Below are positions 1-9,286 of a stretch of DNA of 64,000 nt, in pieces. The first letter of the stretch is position 1; the number at the start of each line of letters is the position of its first letter. The notes under the pieces are model-generated. The model did no database searches, had not been told where the DNA came from, and saw nothing but the letters and a program-made list of their open reading frames with translations. A program made the position numbers and the translations under genes. Location: the NCBI RefSeq assembly GCF_038050405.1, contig NZ_CP150900.1, forward strand, positions 1,178,001 to 1,242,000, given 5' to 3'. Source of the stretch: Paraburkholderia sp. IMGN_8 (GTDB lineage Bacteria; Pseudomonadota; Gammaproteobacteria; Burkholderiales; Burkholderiaceae).

Positions 1-581
1 ACGGCATGTGGGGCCTGCTGGTGTTCGCGCCGATCTTCGCGACGTGGTTCGAAAAGCCGCTCGGCGCGGTCCTCGGCGGCATTCCCTTCGTCGGTGCGTT
101 GTTTCAGGGCGCGCCGATCGGTATCGGCATCCTCTGCGCGGGTGTGATTCTCGCGATCATGATCATTCCGTACATCGCCTCGGTGATGCGCGACGTGTTC
201 GAAGTCACGCCGGTGCTGCTGAAAGAATCGGCGTATGGCATCGGTTGCACGACCTGGGAAGTGATGTGGAAGATCGTATTGCCCTTCACGAAGAGCGGTG
301 TGATCGGCGGCGTGATGCTCGGCCTCGGCCGCGCGCTTGGTGAAACGATGGCCGTCACCTTCGTGATCGGCAACACCAATCTGCTCGACAACGTGTCGCT
401 GTTTTCGCCGGGCAATAGCATTACCTCGGCGCTCGCCAACGAATTCGCCGAAGCGGATCCGGGCTTGCATACGTCGGCGTTGATGGAACTTGGCCTGATT
501 CTGTTTGTGATTACGTTCGTTGTGCTGGCGATCTCGAAGGTCATGCTGCTTCGCCTCGAAAAAGGGGAGGGCGCGAAATGA
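1..581 (+). CDS. pstC: Phosphate ABC transporter permease PstC (5' end outside window)
   Basis: Inner-membrane permease subunit of the high-affinity PstSCAB phosphate importer. The reading frame is open from the window edge, so the N-terminal part is missing; about 190 C-terminal residues are visible. They contain several membrane segments and the cytoplasmic EAA loop that docks on the ATPase ([20 protein letters not shown], starting near nt 226), followed by [10 protein letters not shown], typical of PstC. The stop codon overlaps the pstA start (ATGA at 578-581), so the two permeases are translationally coupled. PhoB control would be expected from a Pho box upstream of the operon, which lies outside the window. 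Confidence 0.96.
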   Translation, partial: GMWGLLVFAPIFATWFEKPLGAVLGGIPFVGALFQGAPIGIGILCAGVILAIMIIPYIASVMRDVFEVTPVLLKESAYGIGCTTWEVMWKIVLPFTKSGVIGGVMLGLGRALGETMAVTFVIGNTNLLDNVSLFSPGNSITSALANEFAEADPGLHTSALMELGLILFVITFVVLAISKVMLLRLEKGEGAK

Positions 582-1474
582 GTCAGCCCACTTTGAAAAT
601 GCCGGGTTCGAACGACGCCGCCGCACTCGAAGCGATGCGCGTGCGTCTGCAAGGCCGCCGTCGCATGAAGAACGCCGTTGCGCTGACACTGTCGCTCGGG
701 GCGATGGCGTTCGGCCTGGTGTGGCTCGTGTGGATTCTCTATACGACGCTGCGTCTGGGTATCGGCGGCTTGTCGGTGGAGTTGTTCACGCAATCGACGC
801 CGCCGCCGAACACCGATGGCGGTGGTCTCGCCAACGCGATTATCGGCAGCCTGATGCTGGTCGGACTCGCGACTTTCGTCGGCACGCCGATCGGCATCCT
901 CGCCGGCGTGTATCTGGCTGAGTACGGTCAGAAGGGCTGGCTCGCGAGCGTCACGCGGTTTATCAACGACATTCTGTTGTCGGCGCCGTCGATTGTCGTG
1001 GGCCTCTTTGTCTACGCTCTGGTCGTCGCGAAGATGGGTCACTTTAGCGGCTGGGCAGGCGTGTTCGCGCTTGCGCTGTTGCAGATTCCGATCGTGATCC
1101 GCACCACCGAGAACATGCTGAAGCTGGTGCCGAATGCGCTGCGTGAAGCCGCTTTCGCGATCGGCACGCCGAAGTGGAAGATGGTGCTGTCGATCACGCT
1201 GAAGGCGTCGACTGCCGGCGTCGTCACTGGCGTGCTGCTCGGCGTCGCACGGATTGCCGGCGAAACGGCGCCGCTGCTCTTCACGGCGCTGTCGAACCAG
1301 TTTTTCTCGTTCGACATGGGCCAGCCGGTCGCGAACCTGCCGGTCACGATCTACAAGTTCGCGATGAGCCCGTTTGCGCAATGGCAATCGCTCGCGTGGG
1401 CCGGCGTTTTCCTGATCACGCTCGCGGTGCTGGGACTGAACATCCTCGCGCGCACGATCTTTTCGAATAAGTAA
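578..1474 (+). CDS. pstA: Phosphate ABC transporter permease PstA
   Basis: Second membrane permease of the Pst phosphate importer, pairing with PstC. The protein is 298 residues, the usual size for the family. It has an N-terminal cytoplasmic tail of about 30 residues, then six predicted membrane segments, and an EAA loop near residue 188 ([16 protein letters not shown]) followed by [16 protein letters not shown], the PstA counterpart of the PstC motif. The ATG overlaps the pstC stop by four bases, and pstB follows after 17 bases, so all belong to one transcript. Confidence 0.97.
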   Translation: MSQPTLKMPGSNDAAALEAMRVRLQGRRRMKNAVALTLSLGAMAFGLVWLVWILYTTLRLGIGGLSVELFTQSTPPPNTDGGGLANAIIGSLMLVGLATFVGTPIGILAGVYLAEYGQKGWLASVTRFINDILLSAPSIVVGLFVYALVVAKMGHFSGWAGVFALALLQIPIVIRTTENMLKLVPNALREAAFAIGTPKWKMVLSITLKASTAGVVTGVLLGVARIAGETAPLLFTALSNQFFSFDMGQPVANLPVTIYKFAMSPFAQWQSLAWAGVFLITLAVLGLNILARTIFSNK

Positions 1475-1491
1475 GGGCGGAGTGTAATCCG

Positions 1492-2340
1492 ATGAATATG
1501 GCAGAAACTCAACTCAATCCGATGGGGCGCCCCACCGCGCCCGCCGGTTTCGATCCCGCCCAAAGCGGCCAGGCGCAAACGCCGTCGCGTCCGAAGATCG
1601 AGGTCAACGACCTCAATTTCTTCTACGGCAAGTATCACGCGCTGAAAAACATCAATCTGCACATTCCCGAAGGCAAGGTGACCGCGTTCATCGGCCCGTC
1701 GGGCTGCGGCAAGTCCACGCTGCTGCGCACCTTCAACAAGATGTACGCGCTCTATCCGGAGCAACGCGCCGAAGGCGAGATCCTGATGGACGGCGAAAAC
1801 CTGCTGACCTCCAAGCGCGATATTTCGCTGCTGCGCGCGCGGATCGGCATGGTGTTCCAGAAACCGACCCCGTTCCCGATGTCGATTTACGACAACATCG
1901 CGTTCGGCGTGAAGATGTTCGAAACGCTGCCGCGCTCGGAAATGGACGACCGCGTTGAATGGGCGTTGACCAAGGCCGCGCTGTGGAACGAAGTGAAGGA
2001 CAAGCTGGGCCAGAGCGGCTACGGATTGTCGGGCGGCCAGCAGCAGCGCCTGTGTATCGCACGCGGCATCGCGATCCGTCCTGAAGTGCTGTTGCTCGAC
2101 GAACCGTGCTCCGCACTCGACCCGATCTCGACGGGTCGAATCGAAGAACTGATCGCCGAATTGAAGAGCGATTACACGGTGGTGATCGTGACCCATAACA
2201 TGCAGCAGGCGGCGCGCTGTTCGGACTACACTGCCTATATGTACCTCGGCGAATTGATCGAATTCGGCGACACCGAAAAGATTTTCATCAAGCCGGTCCG
2301 CAAGGAAACCGAGGATTACATCACCGGCCGCTTCGGCTAA
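1492..2340 (+). CDS. pstB: Phosphate ABC transporter ATPase PstB
   Basis: ATPase that powers PstCA-mediated phosphate import. Of the 282 residues the first 30 or so are a variable extension; the ABC domain follows, with Walker [10 protein letters not shown] at 68-76, the signature LSGGQ at 179-183 and Walker B LLLDEP ending at 205. The H-loop lies in VTHNMQQA. The region [17 protein letters not shown] is characteristic of PstB. ATGs at 1492 and 1498 are both possible starts; the first was kept because GGGCGGAG lies just upstream. It is followed by phoU after 29 bases. Confidence 0.97.
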   Translation: MNMAETQLNPMGRPTAPAGFDPAQSGQAQTPSRPKIEVNDLNFFYGKYHALKNINLHIPEGKVTAFIGPSGCGKSTLLRTFNKMYALYPEQRAEGEILMDGENLLTSKRDISLLRARIGMVFQKPTPFPMSIYDNIAFGVKMFETLPRSEMDDRVEWALTKAALWNEVKDKLGQSGYGLSGGQQQRLCIARGIAIRPEVLLLDEPCSALDPISTGRIEELIAELKSDYTVVIVTHNMQQAARCSDYTAYMYLGELIEFGDTEKIFIKPVRKETEDYITGRFG

Positions 2341-2369
2341 GCCGACGAGCAAAAATACCGGAGTACGAC

Positions 2370-3074
2370 ATGTCCGATAAACACCTGTCCAGCCAGTTCG
2401 ATGCCGACCTGAATCTCGTTTCGTCGAAGGTCCTCGAAATGGGCGGTCTCGTCGAATCGCAGATCGTCAACGCGATGATCGCGCTCAACAACTTCGACCT
2501 CGATGTCGCCGAACAGGTGATCGCAGCCGAAGAACGCCTGAACACGATGGAAGTCGAAATCGACGAAGAGTGCAGCAACATCATCGCGCGCCGCCAGCCG
2601 GCCGCGCGTGACCTGCGCCTCCTGATCGCGATTTCGAAGACCATCACGAATCTCGAGCGCGCCGGCGATGAAGCCGAAAAGATCGCCAAGCGCACCAAGC
2701 GTTTGATGGAAGACGGCGCGTCGCGCACCATCAATATCGCCGAGATCAAGTTGTCGGGCGAAATGGCCGTGTCGATTCTGCGTCGCGCACTCGACGCGTT
2801 CGCCCGTCTCGATACGGTGGCCGCCGCGCAGATCGTACGCGACGACAAGGCGATCGACGAGGAATTCCGCGCGTTCGTGCGCAAGCTGATTTCGTACATG
2901 ACTGAAGATCCGCGCTCGATTTCGGTGGGCCTCGACTTCCTGTTCATCGCCAAGGCGATCGAGCGGATCGGCGACCACGCGAAGAACATCGCTGAATTCA
3001 TCATCTACATCGTCAAGGGCACGGACGTGCGCCACAAGTCGCGCGACGCGCTCGAGCGCGAAGCCCTCAGTTAA
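2370..3074 (+). CDS. phoU: Phosphate signalling regulator PhoU
   Basis: Cytoplasmic all-alpha protein that links the Pst transporter to the PhoR kinase and represses the Pho regulon when phosphate is plentiful. At 234 residues it is the normal length and shows two PhoU helical bundles, roughly 20-105 and 125-210. The metal-binding E/D-rich helix motifs are repeated (ERAGDEAEKIAKR in the first half, ERIGDHAKNIAEF in the second). Its place between pstB and phoB is the usual proteobacterial order. Confidence 0.97.
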   Translation: MSDKHLSSQFDADLNLVSSKVLEMGGLVESQIVNAMIALNNFDLDVAEQVIAAEERLNTMEVEIDEECSNIIARRQPAARDLRLLIAISKTITNLERAGDEAEKIAKRTKRLMEDGASRTINIAEIKLSGEMAVSILRRALDAFARLDTVAAAQIVRDDKAIDEEFRAFVRKLISYMTEDPRSISVGLDFLFIAKAIERIGDHAKNIAEFIIYIVKGTDVRHKSRDALEREALS

Positions 3075-3101
3075 CTCAGCATAAAGGTCAAAGAGGTGCC
3101 G

Positions 3102-3803
3102 ATGCCCAGCAGCATTCTCGTCATTGAAGATGAGCCCGCCATTTCCGAACTGATTTCGGTCAATCTTCAACACGCCGGACACTGCCCGATTCGCGCGTAC
3201 AACGCGGAGCAGGCGCAGAACCTGATCAGCGATGTGTTGCCCGACCTCGTCCTGCTCGACTGGATGTTGCCGGGTAAGTCTGGCATCGCGTTCGCACGCG
3301 ATCTGCGTAACAACGAACGCACCAAGCACATTCCGATCATCATGCTGACCGCGCGTGGCGACGAGCAGGACAAGGTGCTTGGCCTCGAAATCGGCGCCGA
3401 CGACTACGTCACCAAGCCGTTCTCGCCGAAGGAGCTGATGGCGCGCATCAAGGCGGTGTTGCGCCGCCGCGCGCCGCAGTTGACCGAAGACGTCGTTGCG
3501 ATCAACGGTCTGAAACTCGATCCGGCGACGCACCGGGTGGCCGCGCATGCCGAAGGCAGCGAGATCAAGCTCGATCTCGGCCCGACCGAGTTCCGTCTGC
3601 TGCACTTTTTCATGACCCATCCGGAGCGTGTGCACAGCCGTACGCAACTGCTCGATCAGGTGTGGGGCGATCATGTGTTCGTCGAAGAACGCACGGTGGA
3701 CGTGCACATCAAGCGTCTGCGCGCGGCGCTCAAGCCGGCCGGGTGCGATGCTATGATTGAGACGGTGCGCGGCAGCGGTTACCGGCTCGCGAAGAGCGCT
3801 TAA
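3102..3803 (+). CDS. phoB: Phosphate regulon response regulator PhoB
   Basis: DNA-binding response regulator that activates Pho-box promoters under phosphate limitation. It is about 233 residues long: a receiver domain with acidic residues IEDE at 8-11, phospho-acceptor Asp53 (LLDWMLPG) and the TKPFSP lysine, then a winged-helix DNA-binding domain from about residue 130. A GTG two codons upstream (3096) is also in frame. The ATG at 3102 was preferred because the AAAGAGG ribosome site then has a normal spacing and the protein begins MPSSILVIEDE, as in relatives. It sits 27 bases after phoU and before phoR. Confidence 0.96.
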   Translation: MPSSILVIEDEPAISELISVNLQHAGHCPIRAYNAEQAQNLISDVLPDLVLLDWMLPGKSGIAFARDLRNNERTKHIPIIMLTARGDEQDKVLGLEIGADDYVTKPFSPKELMARIKAVLRRRAPQLTEDVVAINGLKLDPATHRVAAHAEGSEIKLDLGPTEFRLLHFFMTHPERVHSRTQLLDQVWGDHVFVEERTVDVHIKRLRAALKPAGCDAMIETVRGSGYRLAKSA

Positions 3804-3934
3804 CTTCTTCGGTGGCGCCGAAAGCGTTGAAGGCGCAGGTAATGGCGCTTACACCACCTAAGTCACGCACGTGACGAATAGGCGTCGCGGTCCCGGATCA
3901 CGGCGCGTACGGTTTTCTCTTCGATCGCTAGAAC

Positions 3935-5248
3935 ATGAACATCATCTGGGCGCGCTCCCTCGTGTCGGTCGTGCTGCTGGCTGTTCTGTGCGCGGTGGTC
4001 GGCGCACTGGTGAACGTCAAGGCAGGACTGGCCCTCGCGATCGTTTTGCTGCTCGCGCAGAGCATCTTCAGCACCTTTCACAAGCAGCGCTTATGGCGCC
4101 TGCTCGACGCGCCGGTCTATGGCGAAGTGCCGAGCGCTCCCGGCATCTGGGGCGAAATCTATTACCGTCTGCATAAGCTCGCGAAGCGCTGGCATGCACA
4201 GGTGCGGCAGGTCGAGCAGCAGCACTCGCGTTTCATCCAGGCGATCCAGGCGTCGCCGAACGGTGTCGCGATGCTCGACGATCACGACCAGATCGAGTGG
4301 TGCAACGCGATCTCCGAAGTCCATTTCGGACTCGACGCGAAACGCGATCTGCGCCAGCACATCACCCATCTGGTGCGCCAGCCCGACTTCGTCCGCTATC
4401 TGAATTCGCACCGGTACGAAGAAATGCTGATCATGCGCGGGATGGGCGACAAGCGCCAGAACGTCCTGTCGGTGCAGGTGTTTCCGTACGGCGAGAATCG
4501 CAAGCTGGTGCTCTCGCAAGACATCACGGAACTGGAGCGTACGGACGCGATGCGCCGTGACTTCGTCGCCAACGTCTCGCATGAACTGAAGACGCCGCTC
4601 ACCGTGCTATCGGGCTTTCTGGAGACGATGCGCGAGTTGCCGTTGAGCGAAGCCGAACGCTCGCGCTACCTCGAACTGATGGAGCAGCAGGCGTCGCGCA
4701 TGCGTCACATCGTCAACGATCTGCTGGTGCTGGCCAAACTGGAAGGCGACAACAAGCCGCCAAGCGATCAGATGATCGATATGCGCGCGGTGTTGCGGCA
4801 TCTGCAGGAGGACGCGGAGAGTCTGTCGAGCGACCATCACAAGATTGTGTTCGACACCGACGAAGGGCTCACGGTCACCGGCGTCGAAACAGAAATTCTC
4901 AGCGCGTTGGGCAACCTCGTGATCAACGCAATCCGCTACACACCGGATGGCGGCGCGATTCAGGTGAGCTGGCAAGCGAGCGGCGGCAGTGCGGTGTTTT
5001 CGGTCACCGATAGCGGCCTGGGGATTCCGGCTGCGGACATTCCACGGCTGACTGAGCGCTTCTATCGCGTCGACCGTAGCCGTTCGCGCGATACCGGCGG
5101 TACGGGTCTCGGGCTCGCGATCGTCAAGCATGTGCTGCAACGGCACGATGCACTGCTCGAGGTGAAGAGTGAAGAGGGGCGTGGCAGCACGTTCGCCGTG
5201 CGCTTCCCGGTGTATCGCACGGCACGCAGGCACCCGGCGCCGGTTTGA
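3935..5248 (+). CDS. phoR: Phosphate regulon sensor kinase PhoR
   Basis: Membrane histidine kinase that phosphorylates PhoB. It has 437 residues: one or two N-terminal membrane segments (about 9-45), a PAS domain around 95-200 and a dimerisation/phosphotransfer segment with His216 in VSHELKTPL. The ATP-binding domain carries the N box (NLVINAIRYTP), G1 (DSGLGIP) and G2 (GGTGLGLAI) near the end. The gap from phoB is 131 bases, longer than elsewhere in the operon, and shows no convincing terminator. A shared terminator with ppk follows. Confidence 0.96.
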   Translation: MNIIWARSLVSVVLLAVLCAVVGALVNVKAGLALAIVLLLAQSIFSTFHKQRLWRLLDAPVYGEVPSAPGIWGEIYYRLHKLAKRWHAQVRQVEQQHSRFIQAIQASPNGVAMLDDHDQIEWCNAISEVHFGLDAKRDLRQHITHLVRQPDFVRYLNSHRYEEMLIMRGMGDKRQNVLSVQVFPYGENRKLVLSQDITELERTDAMRRDFVANVSHELKTPLTVLSGFLETMRELPLSEAERSRYLELMEQQASRMRHIVNDLLVLAKLEGDNKPPSDQMIDMRAVLRHLQEDAESLSSDHHKIVFDTDEGLTVTGVETEILSALGNLVINAIRYTPDGGAIQVSWQASGGSAVFSVTDSGLGIPAADIPRLTERFYRVDRSRSRDTGGTGLGLAIVKHVLQRHDALLEVKSEEGRGSTFAVRFPVYRTARRHPAPV

Positions 5249-5262
5249 CGACGTTGACCGGC

Positions 5263-5299
5263 AAAAAAAAGCCCGCCTGGAAACAAGGCGGGCTTTTTT
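5263..5299. terminator. Bidirectional terminator between phoR and ppk
   Basis: Eight-base GC-rich stem (GCCCGCCT / AGGCGGGC) with a seven-base loop, flanked by eight A on the left and six T on the right. It can therefore stop both the phoR transcript and the convergent ppk transcript. Confidence 0.93.
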
Positions 5300-5326
5300 A
5301 CGGGCCTGGTTCGCTTGCTGATTCGC

Positions 5327-7390
5327 TCACGAACAGAATTTGGTCAGCAAACTCATTTGCGCATTGCGCGACGACTTGCCGGGCCGCCGCCGGCGATAAT
5401 GGCCGTCGCTTTGCATCAGCCACGCGGACTGGTTGTCGCCGAGAAACGCCGACAAGCCTTCAGCAATCACGCGCCGTTTCAAACGACGGTTGTTGACCGG
5501 GAACGCCACTTCGACGCGACGGTAGAAGTTGCGGTCCATCCAGTCGGCGCTGGACAGATACACCTGTTCCTTGCCGCCGTCGTAGAAGTAGAAGATGCGA
5601 TGATGTTCCAGAAAGCGCCCGACAATCGAGCGTACCGTAATGTTCTCCGACAGGCCAGGCACGCCGGGCTGCAACGAACACACGCCGCGCACGATCAGAT
5701 CGATCTTCACGCCCGCCTTCGACGCTTCGTACAACTCGCCGATCACGGTCGGCTCGAGCAGCGCATTCATCTTCGCGACGATGCGCGCTTTCTTGCCGGC
5801 GCGCGCATGCTCGGCTTCCGCGCGGATCGCTTCGACCAGTTTCGGGTGCAGCGTGAACGGCGATTGCCACAACTCGTGCAGCCGCAATTCGCCGCCAATG
5901 CCAGTCAGTTGCTGGAATACGTGATGGACGTCTTCGCAGATTTTCTGATCGGCGGTCAGCACGGCGAAGTCGGTGTAAAGCCGTGCGGTGCGCGGGTGAT
6001 AGTTGCCGGTGCCGAGGTGAACATAACGCTTGAGCGACGTCTTGCCGCCCACCGATACGCGCCGCACGATCAGCATCATCTTCGCGTGGCACTTATGGCC
6101 CACCACGCCGTAGACGACGTGCGCACCCACCGCTTCGAGTTGCGACGCCCAGTTGATGTTGGTTTCTTCGTCGAAGCGCGCGAGCAGTTCGACCACCACC
6201 GTGACTTCCTTGCCGTTGCGGGCGGCTTGCATCAGCGCGTCCATGAGCGGCGAATCGGTGCCGGTACGATAGATCGTCTGCTTGATTGCCACCACGTTCG
6301 GATCTTTGGCCGCCTGCAACAGCAGTTCGAGCACAGGCTGAAAGCTCTCGTACGGATGATGCAGCAGCACGTCTTCCTGATCGATCACGTCGAACAGACT
6401 GGCGCTGTTGGCGATCCGCGGCGGTATGGCGGGGATGTGCGGCACGAACTTCAGGTCGGGCCGGTCCACCATCTCCGGCAATTGCATCAGCCGTACCAGA
6501 TTGACGGGGCCGTTGGCGTAGTAACAATCCTTGTCCGACAGACTGCTTTCGTCGAGCAGACGCCGCACGACGTGCGTGGGCGTTTCCGCCGACACTTCCA
6601 GCCGCACCGCATTGCCCAGGTGCCGCGCCGGCAATTCGCCCTGCAACGCGACACGCAGATTGGTGATTTCGTCTTCGTCGACGAATAGTTCGCTATTGCG
6701 TGTGATGCGAAACTGATTGCAGCTACGCACCACCAGATTCGGAAACAGTTCGCCCACAAAGCGTTGCAATAGCGAGCTGAGCAGCACGAAGCCATGCGGA
6801 TAGCCCGACAGCTCCTGCGGCATCCGCACGAGGCGCGGCAACGCTCGCGGCGCCTGGACGATGCCCATCATCGCCTGGCGGCCGAAGGCATCCTTGCCTT
6901 CCAGTTCGACGACGAAGTTCAGGCTCTTGTTGAGCACGCGCGGGAAGGGATGCGCCGGGTCGAGTCCGATCGGCGTGAGCACCGGCAGCAGTTCGTCGAA
7001 GAAGTAGTTGCGCGCCCATTCGGTCTGCGCTTCGTTCCACGCTTCGGTGCCGTGAAAGTAGATGCCTTCTGCTTCGAGCGCGGTGAACACGGTGTCGTGC
7101 AGCATCGTGTACTGACGATGAACGAGCCTCTGCGCGCGTTCGACCACGAGGTCGTACACGTGCTGCAGCGACATGCCGTCGGGCGACAGCCCACCCGGAT
7201 TGTCGCGCATCTGTTCCTGCAATCCGGCCATCCGGACTTCGAAGAATTCGTCGAGGTTGCTACTGGTGATGCAGATGAAGCGCAGGCGTTCGAGCAAAGG
7301 GACGGCGGGGTCGGCAGCTTGTGCCAACACACGCTCGTTGAAACCCAGAATGCCCAGCTCGCGATTCAATAAGGGGTAGCGGATGGACAT
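5327..7390 (-). CDS. ppk: Polyphosphate kinase 1
   Basis: Reversibly polymerises the gamma-phosphate of ATP into inorganic polyphosphate. The 687-residue product matches the length of the E. coli enzyme. The N-terminal domain (NRELGILGFNERVL, NLDEFFEVR) and the phospholipase D-like catalytic core (GHKCHAKMMLIVRR with the phospho-accepting His, then LGTGNYHPRTARLYTD) are both intact. A longer in-frame start exists at 7447; the ATG at 7390 (MSIRYPLLNRELG) was chosen because it gives the family length. It is convergent with phoR and divergent from ppx, placing synthesis and breakdown of polyphosphate beside phosphate sensing. Confidence 0.96.
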   Translation of the reverse strand: MSIRYPLLNRELGILGFNERVLAQAADPAVPLLERLRFICITSSNLDEFFEVRMAGLQEQMRDNPGGLSPDGMSLQHVYDLVVERAQRLVHRQYTMLHDTVFTALEAEGIYFHGTEAWNEAQTEWARNYFFDELLPVLTPIGLDPAHPFPRVLNKSLNFVVELEGKDAFGRQAMMGIVQAPRALPRLVRMPQELSGYPHGFVLLSSLLQRFVGELFPNLVVRSCNQFRITRNSELFVDEDEITNLRVALQGELPARHLGNAVRLEVSAETPTHVVRRLLDESSLSDKDCYYANGPVNLVRLMQLPEMVDRPDLKFVPHIPAIPPRIANSASLFDVIDQEDVLLHHPYESFQPVLELLLQAAKDPNVVAIKQTIYRTGTDSPLMDALMQAARNGKEVTVVVELLARFDEETNINWASQLEAVGAHVVYGVVGHKCHAKMMLIVRRVSVGGKTSLKRYVHLGTGNYHPRTARLYTDFAVLTADQKICEDVHHVFQQLTGIGGELRLHELWQSPFTLHPKLVEAIRAEAEHARAGKKARIVAKMNALLEPTVIGELYEASKAGVKIDLIVRGVCSLQPGVPGLSENITVRSIVGRFLEHHRIFYFYDGGKEQVYLSSADWMDRNFYRRVEVAFPVNNRRLKRRVIAEGLSAFLGDNQSAWLMQSDGHYRRRRPGKSSRNAQMSLLTKFCS

Positions 7391-7688
7391 CGGCAGCGAG
7401 AATGGAGTGTCGGGAAGAGAGGCGGAAAGTCGCTCGGAAATTCTCACAGTATGATTACGTAGTTATGACATTCTCGATGTCTCAAATTCTACGCTGTATT
7501 CTTCACGTGTCGTCAATATGACGCAGTGTATATGGGACCATGGCGCACACCCAACACTGCGAGGTGACAACGTGAGGTCCGGTACGCTTAAAATGGCGTC
7601 TTTGAACAGCGCGGCCGGCTACAAGACGCATACGGCGTCTTCTGCATCCTCGGCTGCCGCGCTCGCGCGTATGGAGTCCGCTCAATCG
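7391..7688. promoter_or_regulatory. Divergent ppk/ppx intergenic region
   Basis: About 300 bases separate the chosen starts of ppk and ppx and must carry both promoters. On the minus strand a TGTCATAAC stretch near 7466-7475 resembles one half of a Pho box, but the second half is poor, so PhoB control is not claimed. An in-frame upstream extension of ppx (from 7518 or 7593) may be translated; nothing else is recognisable. Confidence 0.4.
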
Positions 7689-9200
7689 ATGGTCAATACT
7701 CCACAACTCCTTGCTGCCGTCGATCTCGGCTCCAACAGCTTCCGGCTGATCGTGGGCCGGGTCGAGGAAACCGACGCTGGCAGCCAGATTTATCAGGTCG
7801 ACGCGTTGCGCGAACCGGTGCGCCTTGCCGCCGGCCTGTCGCGCGACAAGATGCTCGATCGCGCGTCGCAAGTGCGCGGCTGGGATGCGCTGAAGCGCTT
7901 CGGTGAACGGCTGCGCGATTTTCATCCCGATCATGTTCGCGCGGTCGCCACCAACACGCTACGCATCGCCAAGAACGCCAACGAGTTTCTCGGCGAGGCG
8001 CAAGCCGCGCTTGGCTTCCCAATTGAAGTGATCGCCGGCCGGGAGGAAGCGCGTCTGATCTATGCCGGCGCCGCACACTCGGTGCCCGCGAGCTCGGGCA
8101 AGCGGCTGGTGGTCGATATCGGCGGCGGCTCGACGGAATTCATCATCGGTTCGCACTACACGCCGATCAAGATGGAAAGCCTGTATATCGGCTGCGTGAG
8201 CCATAGCCGCGCGTTCTTTCCGGCGGGCAATGTCGACGAATACACGATGCGCCAGGCCGAACTCGCCGCGAGCCGCGAAATCCAGATCATTTCCGCCGAG
8301 TACAAAAAAACCGGCTGGGAGCAGGCGATCGGCTCGTCGGGCACTGCGCGCGCGCTGGCCGAACTGGTCGAGGCGAACGGCTTCAACGATCCGGGCATCA
8401 CGCACGGCATATCGCGCGGCGGGCTCGAACGGCTCAAGCGCGCGTTGATCAAGGCGGAGAACGTCAATCGCCTGAAGCTTGTCGCGTTGAAAGCCGATCG
8501 GATTCCGGTGCTGGCGGGCGGTCTGTCGATCATGCTGGCGGTGTTCGATGAACTCGGCGTCGATTACGTCGATACAACGGACGGCGCGTTGCGTCTGGGC
8601 GTGCTGTACGACCTGCTGGGCCGCGCGCAGCACGAAGACATGCGTACGGTGACCGCCGGCGGCTTCATGCGGCGCTATGGCGTCGATCGGGCGCAGGCGG
8701 GACGTATCGGCGATCTGGCGGTGAGTTTCTACGATCAGTTCTCGGAGCCGGATGACGAGCGTCGCGTGGAAAACCGGATGTTCCTCGGTTGGGCCGCCGC
8801 TTTGCATGAAATCGGTTTGTCGATTTCGCACAGCGCGTATCACAAGCATTCGGCCTATATCGCGAGCAATGCGGACATGCCGGGTTTTTCGCGCACCGAT
8901 CAGGCGCGGCTCGCCGCGCTGGTGCTCGGCCACGCGGGTAAGCTCGGCAAGCTGTCGCAAACGCGCGAAGTGGAATGGCCGCTGTTGTTCTGCTTGAGGC
9001 TCGCGGCGTTGCTGTGCCGCCGGCGTGCCGATGTCGGTTTGCCCGGCATTGCGGTCGCTCAGGCGAACGGCGGCTACGAAGTGCGCTTGCCGAACGAATG
9101 GGTTGCGAACAATCCGCTCACGGATTACAGCCTGATTCAGGAGGCTGCGGAGTGGGAGAAGGTTGGCATCCCGTATCGCGTGGTCTACACGGACGAGTAA
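7689..9200 (+). CDS. ppx: Exopolyphosphatase (Ppx/GppA family)
   Basis: Hydrolyses terminal phosphates from polyphosphate; family members may also act on pppGpp. From ATG 7689 the protein has 503 residues, close to E. coli Ppx. The ASKHA fold shows phosphate-loop motifs AAVDLGSNSFRLIVG near the N-terminus and VVDIGGGSTEFIIG about 135 residues later. The C-terminal helical HD-like part includes AALHEIGLSISHSAYHKHSAYI. Upstream in-frame ATGs (7518, 7593) would add up to 57 low-complexity residues; 7689 was preferred because homology starts there and GGAG lies about 11 bases upstream. Confidence 0.94.
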   Translation: MVNTPQLLAAVDLGSNSFRLIVGRVEETDAGSQIYQVDALREPVRLAAGLSRDKMLDRASQVRGWDALKRFGERLRDFHPDHVRAVATNTLRIAKNANEFLGEAQAALGFPIEVIAGREEARLIYAGAAHSVPASSGKRLVVDIGGGSTEFIIGSHYTPIKMESLYIGCVSHSRAFFPAGNVDEYTMRQAELAASREIQIISAEYKKTGWEQAIGSSGTARALAELVEANGFNDPGITHGISRGGLERLKRALIKAENVNRLKLVALKADRIPVLAGGLSIMLAVFDELGVDYVDTTDGALRLGVLYDLLGRAQHEDMRTVTAGGFMRRYGVDRAQAGRIGDLAVSFYDQFSEPDDERRVENRMFLGWAAALHEIGLSISHSAYHKHSAYIASNADMPGFSRTDQARLAALVLGHAGKLGKLSQTREVEWPLLFCLRLAALLCRRRADVGLPGIAVAQANGGYEVRLPNEWVANNPLTDYSLIQEAAEWEKVGIPYRVVYTDE

Positions 9201-9213
9201 ACAGCGGTGGTTG

Positions 9214-9249
9214 AAAAAAAAGCCCGGCAGAATTCGCCGGGCTTTTTTT
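9214..9249. terminator. Bidirectional terminator after ppx
   Basis: Stem AGCCCGGC / GCCGGGCT with a seven-base loop, preceded by an A run and followed by seven T. It serves ppx on the plus strand and the convergent acyltransferase gene on the minus strand. Confidence 0.92.
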
Positions 9250-9286
9250 ATTCGCATCGCAGATGCGTCGAGCGTCTCCGGGTCAA

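Noticed and set aside
7448..7500. Pho-box-like TGTCATAAC upstream of ppk
   Set aside because: Only one half-site matches; the second half at 11-base spacing is poor. Not enough to claim PhoB binding.
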